Position numbers and translations under genes: made by a program
Part shown: piece by piece, positions 35,309-46,543 of the stretch
Position numbering within the stretch: position 1 is the stretch's first letter
How the letters are laid out: every line of letters starts with the position of its first letter
The notes under the pieces: model-generated
Seen by the model: the letters and a program-made list of their open reading frames with translations, nothing else
Database searches by the model: none
What the model was told of the DNA's origin: nothing
Source of the DNA: Aldrovandia affinis
Lineage: Eukaryota > Chordata > Actinopteri > Notacanthiformes > Halosauridae
Assembly: GCA_029706075.1 (NCBI GenBank)
Contig: JAINUG010000037.1
Location: forward strand, 5,398,166 to 5,462,165
Length of the DNA stretch: 64,000 nucleotides
Direction of reading: 5' to 3'

Positions 35309-38300
35309 GGCCTGCTGTAGGCTTAAGAGGGGTGATGTGCCCCATTTGTAAGAAAGGTCTGAGAATGTGAAGCATGTTTGGACACTAGAAAATGGTGTTC
35401 TTAGGAAATTAAAAAGGGAATACTTTTTATTTTTATTTTTTTTATCATGGAAAAACACTTCTCGGTTTCGTCTTACTTGAGTCGTGGTAATCAAGCAAGC
35501 TTTTTTAATAAGACATGATGGCAATTGATAGGAAAGCAAATGAGGAAGAGTGCTGTGAACAATCTCACCCGCTCTTCTATTTAGCCAACATGCCCTCCAG
35601 ACAGAATTAGCGCCTCTGTTTTCTTCATTGCTGCCCATGAAATTGCATTGTCTACACTGGAGAGCAAAAGCTGTTGAAACACAATCAACAAGAAGTCGCC
35701 CTCAATTTACCAACGCCAGGCTATGCCAAAGCCTTTATGACAAACATTTTGTGAGGCATCCTTTGAATCAGGCAAGAATTTGCAAGCTTAATTGAGATTT
35801 CAAGCAAGCGGTGACTGCAGTACAGAGTGGCAGCGACTGCTCTTAAAGATTTTCGACACAAGCATTTCATTCAAAATGCAGCTTTTTTTTTTTTTTTTTT
35901 GCCCCGATTTATTTTTTACTTTTATTTGTATTTTTATTTTGGTGGAAGGATTTGAGATATCTCCTCTAAACAGCATGTGTGTTATTTTCTGCTCTTTAAA
36001 ATAAACTCTAAAAATAAATGGCCAGGGATAAAAAGTTTAAAGTAAGCAAAAAGTAGTCATCAGGAAGAGAAAGATTGCTGCTAAGTTATTTATATGTTAT
36101 TAAAATTCATACTGCACATTTGCCTGAAATGCCTTAAAAAGGTGTTAAATATTTAATTTTGTATATAAGTACAATTTAAATTGTCGTAATTTAAGCCATT
36201 TTTCCAAAAAGGTAGTTTTTCTTCTCTAATCTCTTAATAAATGTTGTTGACATGCATATATACTATATTTCCTTTTGTGGAGAAAAATGTGTCTTATATA
36301 TATTTTTTCCTCTCTGAAAAAAGTAATATGTATATGCAAAGACGCCAAGCTCAAGTCTATTAAGAATGCATGAGTTTAAAGCTTCCATTTAGATTGTTGG
36401 ATTGTGTTCATTTGAACTGAAGCTGGAAAAGTGAAATCACAGTGCGCTGGGATTTGAACACACACAGGATTTATTGCCATCATAAACATGTATAAAATGT
36501 AAGTGAAATGTGGGAAAACGAAAGAGATGCTATCTATATTATACAAAAAAAAAAGGTGCATATTTATAAAATGTGCCTCTTAAAGGTTATTGTGTATTAT
36601 ATGTTACAAACTGGCTTTTGAACATTGGAAAGGATTTTCTTGTTGAATAATCAAACCAGCGGTAATCATGATTTCAGAAGGATTTTTTTCTAGGCCGGCT
36701 TTCCTAACTCATTTTGATCTTATGTCCGATTTTGTTCTACTCCTGTATCAACCTACCGTGTGCCTCATGGCTGCAAGCTTGTCATTGTGAGAACCTAGTG
36801 ATTTGACTAAGATGTAATCCCATTCAACCAGTGACAATATAGGTGTTGATGAGAAATAGGCAAGAGCAGGCAGGGAGAACCTACAATAAGCATGGAAGAC
36901 TAAACTCTGGATTTGACCATCCTTCTCTCCTTATCTACAATTTGTTTTTCAAACATGTTTTGATTTTTGCACTGGTCTCATAGCTGATCCAGTAGCTAGA
37001 ACTGTGATTTCGCGCCACGTTCAGAGCAGGAAGTCCTGCTTGCTCCCTGTGAATGTATGGGCTATTCTCACTTCCCTGAGAATTGTTGTAATATGATATG
37101 ATAAAAAGGAAATTGACACCTTGATGGCCTATACTTTCTGACACTCACAGGAAACAGGAAATGCATATTGTCCATGAAAATGCTGTAGATATTTCAGATT
37201 TCATGTTCATTTCAGACAAACTGATGGAAGATGAGGAAGTTTCAACAGCTCACGTGTGTACTCTCACAGGGAACCCCAAGAACACAGGGATCATATTTCA
37301 CACATCACAAAAAGGTTTGCAGTGACTAAGGAACTTTGTCTGCATCACTCCATTTATACTTTATATTTCAATGAAAGTGATGCGTGAAAAACAGTGCAGG
37401 TGTGTGGCTGAGATTTCCTTCTCCTCTTAACAGTTGTCTAAATATGAACAAGATTTCAGAAATATCTCAATTTTTTTAAATGTATGTTTGTAACCATCTC
37501 CTAACTTGTGAAGGTCAATAACCCTTGTCTTGTTTCTTCTGAAAGTTCTTTGCTTTTCCCCCTGGTGATGGATGACAAATGGATTTTACGTGTGTGTTAC
37601 TTCATTTTTATACTGCAGTGAAACGGGAAGCCATGAGAGGCCACAATACAGTTCCCTGAGACTGCGGTGGACTTAAAAAGCTAGCATTTTAATGCAGATT
37701 TATTTTTGTTGGATTTTATTCAATCAAATTATTAGGAGATTGAATTGTGACATATTTTTGGAAAAACAAATATTACTTGTTAAACAAAACTTTAAAAAAA
37801 AAAATATATATTTTTTAAATACAATACAATAGCTCATTTTCTGTGTTGTTTATGTTATACAGCCTTCTTTACTTACCTTTCTCAAGGGTGTAAATAATTT
37901 TAGTTGACCGAATCCAAATCCATGACCAAAACCAACAGTTACAGTTTGATACAACCAGGGTGGGAGAAGATGCTTAAATAGTTAACATTCGATAGTTCAG
38001 TACTGTAAAAATATATAAAATATATGTAGTGATGTAGCATAAATGTAGAGCATGGAAATAGGTAATGATTTGCTACCCAATTGCTGCATTAAATCAGTAA
38101 GTGTATTGACACCTATACGTGCCCACATTTGTGTGTCTGTTGCTAGCAACGTGTCGTAAGAAATCATTTGAATGGTTTTGTTTACTGGTCTGTGACCATG
38201 CAGCTACATCATTAAGTTAAAAACGAGAGGACATAAGTCCATATTGAAGTGTGTTCCATAATAGCCACTCTACAGTACTGTTAGTTGGCTGCATTCATTC

Positions 38301-39700
38301 GGTGATGGATTTATTTTGCTTTTAGACAGAATTTGTCCTTGTGGAACTTTTGTTTTACAGTGTATTGAGAAACCCAGTGTAAACCAATCCAGTTATTTCA
38401 CAGACACCAAACCTTTTTCGCGTGCTGCATGTATTGACTTATTGGAGTGTTTACCCCGCCACTATGTCTTCAAGTGAAGCAGAGAATTTAATTGAATCGG
38501 GTACTAAAGAAATGTGACTCATGCTGGGAATTAAAACTCTCATTCGTAGCAGTGTTTGTATTCCACGAGTAACACTGCAACAGGCCGAACAGAAGAACAG
38601 ATTTGATCATCTGTAAATCTTAAATCAATGAGGATTTGATACAAAAGCATATAGCTGGTAGATTTGATTATGCTCTTAGGTCTTTTTTTTTAAAGAAGGT
38701 TTTTTTTATTGACCTTGGCATTTAAATCCAAAGTCCTCATTTCTATATATATGTGTAACAAAATAATTCCCCCAAATAATTGTGATTTTCAGTGCTTTAT
38801 TTGTTATGTGGCAGTGCAAAATGTACGTGGCAGTGACCTTTTGGTTGTAGATATTTTTTATATTTATATATAATCAGCAATATGCTTGAGAGCTGTAGAT
38901 TCCAACACATGAAGAATTAAAACACTTGCACTATATTTTGTTTTGTTTGGTCCATGGAAATTTAATTTGTTTAATCATGTTCTAGATTCCTAGGTCTAAT
39001 TCTATTTCCAAGAGAAGCAAAAAATATATTTTAAAGTCCATACATTTTCAATTCATTTGCATATTATTTAAGATGCTCCATGTTAAGAAGGATTTAAGAA
39101 TAGTCAAACATTATGATGTTCACAGTTCTGACATCAAACATTTAGAACAACCTAAAATGTCAATGTTGGCACATGTATGATACCTATGAATTTACTAGTG
39201 GATTTATTTAACAGCAGACATGTCACTATTTAGAACAGCAACACACAGATAAACTCTATTATGACACCATTGGCATCTATCATTTTGCACTTTCAATGAA
39301 ATGTATTTTATAAAGAAATACAAAAACAATTGCAAAAAAATAACGTCCCAATGTATTTCTATGCTTATCTGCAGTATGTAGTTCCCCTTTCCTCTTTTAG
39401 GGTATTTAGTCCCCCTCAAAGACAGTTTTACTGGTCTCAAAGCTTGTACTTAAGCATTGTGTATTTGTGATTTGTGAAACTCAAAGGAACAAAGACAAGT
39501 TGGCTACTTCAGGGCATACGTAACACGTTACATCGTCTTGGGGTTAACAGCAGGAGGACAGTACTCATCCACAATGTAATACTAATAAGTGCAAATACTA
39601 AAATAAGTGCATCTTACCAGGTTACATTGCTCTTAAGGAGTGCTCAGTGTTTCAAATCCCGGTCTACACCTTCTTCCGATGTGAGACAACTGACATTGAA
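30950..39700. other. AT-rich intronic stretch without genes
   Basis: No exon or RNA gene recognised. It contains T runs near 31688-31704, 35280-35308 and 35883-35900, and a dinucleotide-like TATATA stretch near 34970. Around 31555-31640 'ccccttaactgttaccggcc' resembles ends of small DNA transposons, but no matching opposite end was found. Confidence 0.55.
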
Positions 39701-39709
39701 CTGTTTTTT

Positions 39710-39710
<1 letters not shown>

Positions 39711-39790
<80 letters not shown>
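39711..39790 (+). repeat. (GA)n microsatellite
   Basis: About 80 bases of nearly pure GA repeat. It lies about 155 bases beyond the stop codon of the minus-strand rnf182-like gene, so it would be a CU repeat in any longer 3'UTR of that gene. Confidence 0.95.
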
Positions 39791-39795
<5 letters not shown>

Positions 39796-39820
39796 TGGTT
39801 GGGGAGAGGAAATCTGCTTC

Positions 39821-39826
39821 TTTATT
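39821..39826 (-). promoter_or_regulatory. Candidate polyadenylation signal of the rnf182-like gene
   Basis: The minus-strand hexamer AATAAA (plus TTTATT) lies about 120 bases past the rnf182-like stop codon. A T-rich run on the plus strand (A-rich on the minus) lies upstream of it. Usage is unproven; related RNF182 genes often have long 3'UTRs. Confidence 0.35.
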
Positions 39827-39946
39827 TTTATCACCACTTTTTTTTTTTTTTTTTTAAAGCATCATTGAAACGGGGTCGGTGGTGTTCGAGGTACTGTGTG
39901 CCTCTGCCTCGCACGTAAGTCTGGTAGCCGTCAGGGCCTGGCTCAG

Positions 39947-40669
39947 TCAGCTCCTGGAGGAGCAGTCACACATGCCTTGGCACAGACACTGACAGAACCC
40001 ATACACCAGGCACACAGTCAGGCTAGAGGGAACCAGGCTCACGCACACGATACCCAGCGTCACTCTCTGAATCACCAGCAGATAAATCCCAAGTGGCAGC
40101 GAGCCAAAGTAGAAGAAGCCCAGAAGCCAGACTAGTATCCTGGGCACGTGGTTGCAGAACTTGGAGAAGACATCCTGGTCGATCTGGTTGTTGGAGGTGA
40201 CCGATATGGAGTCCAGGCTCTGCTCTGCATAGTAGTCTGAGCTGCCGTTGCGACTGGGCGAGCCCTGCAGGTCTCTCTGCACCTCCATAATGGTGATGAC
40301 CAGGCAGTTGGAGGAGTCATGGGAAGGGCTGGAGGAGGAGAGGTTTTTGGGGGTCAGGACCACCTCCTTGCTATCCGAGCTCCACGATTTGTCCCTTGTG
40401 GCCAGTTTGGACATGATGTTGGAGTCGTCGGGCAACCCAGCCACCTCGTACTCCGTGACCTCCGTCTCATGGCGACAGAAAGGGCAGCTGATGAATTGAG
40501 AGCCGTCTCCAATGTCCAGGATCTTGTTGAGACAACGGGCACACACCCTGTGAAGGCAGTCCAAGATCTTGGGCTTGCGGTTGTGGGCATTGTACCTCTG
40601 GTAACAAATTTTACACTCCAGCTCATCAGCGGCTGGCCTCTCCTCAGGTTCCGTGTGGGTGCAGCTCAT
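39947..40669 (-). CDS. rnf182: RNF182-like RING E3 ubiquitin ligase, two membrane segments
   Basis: Intact 240-codon open frame ending in TGA. It has an N-terminal C3HC4 RING: Cys19/Cys22, Cys38, His40, Cys43/Cys46 and Cys62/Cys65, within CKICYQRYN...CPFC. A Ser-rich linker carries the SSNCLVITIMEVQR motif at 119-132, and two hydrophobic segments lie at about 178-200 (ILVWLLGFFYFGSLPLGIYL) and 203-225 (VTLGIVCVSLVPSSL). The tail is Cys-rich (FCQCLCQGMCDC). The linker motif and LPLGIYLLV...SLVPSSL are characteristic of RNF182, a membrane-anchored E3 ligase expressed in brain; length is close to the mammalian 247 aa. The start is the first ATG, just after a splice acceptor. It is nested antisense in a cep89 intron, whereas mammalian RNF182 is elsewhere, so it may be a fish paralogue. 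Other-frame reads are shadows. Confidence 0.92.
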   Translation of the reverse strand: MSCTHTEPEERPAADELECKICYQRYNAHNRKPKILDCLHRVCARCLNKILDIGDGSQFISCPFCRHETEVTEYEVAGLPDDSNIMSKLATRDKSWSSDSKEVVLTPKNLSSSSPSHDSSNCLVITIMEVQRDLQGSPSRNGSSDYYAEQSLDSISVTSNNQIDQDVFSKFCNHVPRILVWLLGFFYFGSLPLGIYLLVIQRVTLGIVCVSLVPSSLTVCLVYGFCQCLCQGMCDCSSRS

Positions 40670-40683
40670 TTTTGTGGCATGCT

Positions 40684-40699
40684 CTGTAGGGACAGACCG
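40684..40699 (-). promoter_or_regulatory. Splice acceptor upstream of the rnf182-like ATG
   Basis: On the minus strand 'ttcggtctgtccctacag' directly precedes 'agcatgccacaaaATG'. It is a pyrimidine-rich tract with CAG, putting the exon start at 40683, 14 bases before the ATG. This implies a non-coding first exon upstream (higher coordinates) and one exon for the whole coding sequence, as in other RNF182-type genes. Confidence 0.7.
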
Positions 40700-40747
40700 A
40701 AAGGGGACAACAGCATGATGAGAACAACATCCACATGATGTGGTTCT

Positions 40748-40890
40748 GTATGGCTCAGCAGTTACAGCATGGTACTAACAACGCTTAGGTTGTGGGTTTG
40801 CATTCCCATTGGCACCACATATACTGAAAAGTGTATGCATTTACTACTGTAAGCCGCTTTGGATAAAAGCGTCTGCTAATATGTATTATA
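40748..40890 (+). mobile_element. SINE beside the rnf182-like exon
   Basis: The head 'tggctcagcagttacagcat' and the B-box-like 'gggtttgcattccc' resemble a diverged tRNA; a tail 'ctgtaagccgctttggataa', 'aagcgtctgctaat' follows. This is a different, older SINE subfamily from those at 14043 and 41739, sharing only the tail. It lies about 50 bases upstream of the rnf182-like splice acceptor, within its presumed first intron. Confidence 0.78.
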
Positions 40891-40894
40891 TTAT

Positions 40895-41738
40895 ATGATA
40901 ATAGCGCAGACAAATGCCCCCAGCACATGTGTTTTTTCTGTCTCTTGGTCTCACAATTTATTTTATTGTTTGTTTTTCTCAAATCAGTCAGGTCCTAAGA
41001 CTACCACCAGCTGGTTGCTCAATGTGAATCTTACCATTCTATCTCAGAGGTATTAACTGATTTATCTGTAACCAACCTTGGTTAATCCTTCAAAAACCAA
41101 TACAAACACTGAATGGCAATTGTCCAAAACCATTTGATGCTCCTTCGATAGGGTAACGTTGCAGGAGAACAGTTGTTATCTACATATCACAGATCATTGC
41201 TCCTCATGGTGTTCAAGTCTAGTGCTTTTGTGCGTTCTGCAGAAAGAATGTTGCCTTTGTTATTTTTACATGACTCCGTTAAGAGTTCTCTCTGTTGCAA
41301 TGCTTGGTCAATGTCCTTTGCTGTTATTAAATTCCCCGATTTATAGGCTGTGACCCCATTGCAATAAAAGACTATTATATCTATTTGAAAATTCCCTATC
41401 TTGACAGTGCATGATGTAATATTCCCCAAGAAAAATGGCTCTAAATTGTCAACAAACTTTGTTTAAAGTCAAGGATTTAAGGGTCAAGTTTGTAAAAATC
41501 TGATTCTGTGACATGGAGGGGTCATCTACTATCGCTAAGCAAATATCAGCTACAGTATGTGGTCAGCAATGAGTGCTGAATGAATGCATCCTTTGGCAAA
41601 TCTAGTATTGAAATGAGGTGTACGTGTTGGCTAGTTACTGTAGGATGCTACAGTTTTGTTCATTTCTAATTAGCTAGCTTTGACTGTGTAACATCACATA
41701 CACTTTTCAATATTTTGGCTGAGCGTGATCTGTAATAG
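40895..41738. other. Intronic, nothing recognised
   Basis: AT-rich; no exon or repeat family seen. Confidence 0.6.
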
Positions 41739-41970
41739 GGGCCGGCAGTGTAGTGTAATGGTTAGGGAGCTGGGCTTGTAACTCAGAGGTTACAGGTTCA
41801 ATTCCCAGGTGGGGCACTGCTGTTGTACCCTTGAACAAGGTATTTAACCTGAATTGCTTCAGTAAAATATCCAGCTGTATATATGGATTGTATGTAAAGA
41901 AATGTAAACTGTGTAAGTCGCTCTGGATAAGAGTGTTTGCTAAATGCCTAAAATGTAAATGTAAATGTAA
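41739..41970 (+). mobile_element. tRNA-derived SINE, full-length copy
   Basis: Same family as 14043-14241: head 'gccggcagtgtagtgtaatg', B box GGTTCAATTCC at 41795-41805, body blocks 'gtggggcactgc' and 'gcttcagtaaaatatccagc', then the tail 'gtaagtcgctctggataaga', 'gtgtttgctaaatgcctaaa', ending in repeated 'atgtaa'. A possible 8-bp direct repeat TGTAATAG flanks it (41731-41738 and 41966-41973). The right-hand copy overlaps the tail repeat, so this may be coincidental. Confidence 0.88.
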
Positions 41971-41973
41971 TAG

Positions 41974-43562
41974 CTTGCAATTATTTACTTACCGGTACTT
42001 AATTAAAGGTTGAATTGAGCATAATATTGCTAATCGCAGAATAGGTTTTAGAATAGTGTTTTACAACTTTGTATGACCTTGATTTGGCAATATCTGTACC
42101 TTTTCGTGAAATGATTATTTCTCACTTACACATTTTGAAATTTTTGGTTTGAAAACCTTTAGTCTTTAGTTTTTTTGCAATGCACACATGAGATATATGT
42201 GCTGAATGAATACATTCTGAAGAAATGAATGTGCTTTGTCATTGTATTGAAATGAAGGGTTGATGAGTGCTGTCTGTGAAAACCATTAACTATTTTTGCA
42301 ATTAGTGTCCCTATCATCAGGCTTTCTTTATTCAGCGTTTTATTATTTGTGTACCTGTCTTCAAAGGGGCAATTAACATTGTTAATTACCATTTGTTAAT
42401 CGAATTGCAGATATTGGAGTGTAATGAAGCAAGCTTTTCTTTCTCCATAAGAAATTGGTCATGTTTTTTTCATAGCTAGAAGGACAAAAAAGGTTGTCCT
42501 GGCTATAAATAAAATGAATTGTGTATCTAGTTCTGTATGTTTATAAAAAACATTAGTTGGCTGAAACCAAATAACAAAAATAAATAAGCACACAGAAATT
42601 GGGACAAATGTATTTCACAAGAAGCCATTTTAAATTGCCACAGGGTGAATGTACTCTGTACAGAGAGAAATGACATTGAGAGATGAAGTCTGCAGTTTTG
42701 CCCCTCGGGGTGTTTCAATGTAATTAAAAAGAGGCTTGTTAAAACCAATTTTGTCAACTGACTTTTGAATTGCTTATAGCTGATAATACAATCATTGCAT
42801 AGAACTGGCATATTGAAAAGGCAATTCCTTTTGATGTGAACATAGCGTAAGAGCCTGTCCTTTGTTTACATATTGCTCCGTGAAAGCGGTACCATGATGG
42901 GTTTTCAGCTAATGGTCACAACTTAGTCTCTGCAGTCTGCTCAATCAGTACTTACTGTTTATTCTTTTCAACCAGGTGGAATTGCACAAAATTACATTTT
43001 GGAGACAAAAACAAAGTAAATTCAATCAAAGTTTACTTTCAGCGCATTGTGAAAAACAAGATCTCTTACTGTGAAGAGCCTGCTGCATTTCTATGACCCG
43101 CTGTTAGACACAAAACTTGCCTTGTACCATTTCACTCCTCTCCCGATTTCAAGCTGGTCCTCTACGTGAGTTAGTTAGCTATCACCTCATTTCCCAGCCC
43201 CTCCTGTGCAAACAGTCTGGCGCAGAAGCTCCCTGCAGTACACACCTGTAAGGGCTTTGCTCAATAAAGAAGCTTGGCTTTTTTCGGCTGTTTACAGCTC
43301 TCACAGGTATTCACCACAGAAGACAGAAAGGGTGGAATGGCGTGCTCATTGTCATTGGACAAAAATATAATTGAATGATCTTTTCCAAATAAATTATGGT
43401 ATGGACTACTGTTACTGTTAAGCTTTTCCTCAAGTTCAAGGACACATTGTTGAGGAAAAAATCACCCGCTTTGGATTGAATGTTATAACCTAGTATCCAA
43501 TCAACTGGAAGATAAACTCTTTTTACAGTTATTTTTATAGTATGAAACAGCCTCTGCTGAAT
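41974..43562. other. Intronic, nothing recognised
   Basis: AT-rich sequence with no exon, RNA gene or repeat family recognised. Confidence 0.6.
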
Positions 43563-43860
43563 TATTTTTTCACATTTTGGTGCCCAATTGTACCCTCTTC
43601 TAATTAAGTGACCCATTTTCCCTTGCACCACCCATTTTCCCTTCACCACCACAACCCTGGACCAGGCAGTGACAAAGACGCCAAACCGCCTCCTTTGAGA
43701 CCTAACTCGCCAAGCCATCGACCGTAACTCCGTCACACAGAGCCCTGTTTGCACACAGCAAACTCATGCCCACTTGGCTCCCCCCTCCAGGGGGCGAACA
43801 GCCATTCGCCTCTCCCGAATGGAGCTCCAAGCCATAGCCGGGCTGGCGCAGCAAGTGCTT
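43563..43860 (-). mobile_element. Old, diverged copy of the SINE family at 12377
   Basis: It follows the same order of blocks as the 12377-12744 SINE. These are 'ttggtgcccaattgtaccc' versus 'ttggtagccaattacaccc', then 'gccatcgaccgtaactccgt' versus 'gccgtcgactgtaacccggt', then 'cccctccagggggcgaacag' versus 'ccctccctggggcggacagc'. It has many substitutions and loses similarity where the tRNA-like head would be. Confidence 0.65.
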
Positions 43861-46492
43861 TTACTGGCCCCATCCCCACGGGCCCGACTTTATACCCCTT
43901 TTAAAAACAGTCCTCCTTAGACTAATAATTTGGTCATTTGCAGTTGTACAGTCGTAGCACATCAGGTATGAAGTACAAGTCGTACAGCAAGCATATTGTA
44001 GGAGCGATGTTTTATAGCACAATCTACAGGTGACGCCCAGAGAAGAAATGGTTTACAGTGGGGCTGACCTACTTCTTCTGAGGGATGAAGTCATGAGTGA
44101 TTCAGAAGAGCTGCACAGATAGTGGTGCTGCCCTGCCTTTGGCATCTCCCTCACCAGGTACCATTTAATCCTGCTTAAGGATGGCACTTGAACAGACTCC
44201 ATATTTTACAGGTTCTATTCAGGCAAATGAGAAGAAATGGAAGGGTCTACAATTATTCTAATGTAAGTGTTTAAATGTAAGTGGTAGACATAAAATAGAC
44301 TCTGAAGAGATCGATGTAAATTCATTCAGCAATCAGCCATCTGTGTGATGGTGAACAGAGGAGATAAACAAATGCCAGTTCACTGCATGCAATCAGGGAT
44401 TTTTTGGTTGTGAGAAGGCACTGAGGACAGTAGTCAGTATGGAGTTAATAATTCTGCTATCGTGTTTTTGAACACTGTAAGGAGTGCTTGTCAGAGACTC
44501 CATACACAACTTCCAAGGTGAATACCATTTAATCCAACCGTACTTGTCAAGTCTTGTTAATACATACAAGCATGTGTTTACAGCACCAAATAAGTTGTCT
44601 GTCTCAACTAATAGCCTATTCACCTCTGAAAATGGAGACCGTGAGGCTTGCACAACTTTGAAGAAAATTTGCTTGTTTTTGCTGATTCCCCTCTGGCCTT
44701 CACTTGATTGTCAACTTCAGAACACAAACGAAGAACTCCTGTGTCCTCCTCAGTCCAGGTCAAACTGCGATCCCAAACCACTGCTCACAACAACCTAATA
44801 CGCCTCAACAGCAAACCATACTCTTCTGTCTCATTCTTCTCTGTTATAAGGTTGCAATGGATGATTGTATTATTTCATTGATATATGAGTATATGCACTT
44901 GCTCTGCTTGGAAAACACAGGTGCAGTCTGGGAGGGATAGTTATTAACCCAGCTGGTGCTACGAAGCACTCCTGTGCTGGTACCACACGCCTTAAGACAT
45001 ATCAGGTATTGCAGGATTGTGCACACAGTTCATGTGGGTCAAAAACATTTAACGGTATTATCAAAGCTCTTCCATTCTTTATCTTCACAGTAGTTATTTA
45101 ACCAGGGTCTGATGGAAAACTATTATTTTGTGGGAAAAGGCACATTTTAAGACCCATTTTAAAAGCGTGGGTGTGCAAAGTCTGAATGGAATTTTACTTC
45201 AGGACCGGGGGAAACTGTCTGATCAGAGTGCTTTGTAGTGTCAGCTGGATTAATAACAGTCCCTTCCAGAATGCACCTGTGTTTTCCAAGTGGATGTACT
45301 GTACAACGGATCAGCAATTGGTGTCTGATGTGTGAAAGATTGCAGTCTATAGGCTACAAACTCGCACAAGGGCTTGTGTGTGTGTTTGGCGGGGGCGAGA
45401 GTGGGGGGTTAAGAATTGTGTGTAAAAAGCCCATCATTAGTCCCAGCATCCATGAAATAGACTTGCCTGAAGGCCACAACTGCCAGTTATTGAGTTGATC
45501 AAGTGTGGGTCCCGAAGCTACCAGGGAGGGGAGTCATGGGTGATGCTGTAGGGTTCAGCTACTTCACTATGTTTCAGAAGGAGGTGACCTTGGGAGGAGA
45601 ATAACACTGATGACTCCTGCAGGGTGGAATCTACACAATGTGGGATTTGCAATATTCCAATGACCATTTCTGGTCAATTTGGGTCATAAAGCACAATATG
45701 ATAAACATTAAATGTTTGTCATTTACAGGTTACATATTTTATCTGTAGAGGTTACATTTGCACAAAGACGATGGTGTTTCAGAAGCCTGAGAACTGTAAC
45801 AAACTGGTTTCTAACACGACCTTAACATGACATTTTGTTATTTAAACCTGTAACTTTCTTCTGATGACAAATGACTCAACTCACTGGTAATACCTATTAG
45901 CTTATTTGTGTTACTTGTATTGTTGTTGTTTTGCTATATTTCCATATTTTCAGCTGCTAGAACGATGCGTCATTAGCCACAGCCCACCCTTGTTTAATAG
46001 AATCCAGGCCATCTATGTTTGTTCACTATTCTCTTAAGCAGCCAAGTCCATTGAGCAATCCTGTTTCTACAGGGAGGGAAAACTCTGTGGAATTCCACTT
46101 ATACACCAACAAAAGAGGTTGAGTGATGCTGTCGGAGCAGAGTGCAGCCGGTTTGGCAAATTATTTCCCTGAATAATTTAGGGGAATAGACCTTTTTGTC
46201 AGAACTTGAATGTTTTTGAAGACTAAAGTGAAGCAAAATCGTGTTTAAGCTGATCCTGTGGATATGTCATATTGGTGCGTCAAACCAATAGCAGGAGTTT
46301 CTGACTGGAAATTCTAATCCCCCCCCCCCAGATCAATGCAACATAAGGTTATCACAATGTTCCCCAGCTGTCCTCCTGTGACAGAGAAATGAATGGGCGC
46401 GGATCCCAGAGAGGTGAGGCTGACAAAGCAAAGTGCATTTCTGCTCTCTGCGTTACGCGTGGTGTTAGATTTGATTTATTATTGTTGCTGCA

Positions 46493-46494
<2 letters not shown>
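43861..46494. other. Intronic, nothing recognised
   Basis: No exon or RNA gene recognised; an 11-base C run at 46319-46329. Short open frames lack support. Confidence 0.55.

Positions 46495-46542
<48 letters not shown>
46495..46542 (+). repeat. (CA)n microsatellite
   Basis: Close to 45 bases of CA repeat. Confidence 0.95.

Positions 46543-46543
<1 letters not shown>

Noticed and set aside
39474..39857. 127-codon plus-strand open frame with Arg-Glu repeats
   Set aside because: Created by the (GA)n microsatellite; no conserved sequence.
40319..40738. Plus-strand open frames across the RING gene
   Set aside because: Antisense shadows of the rnf182-like coding exon.
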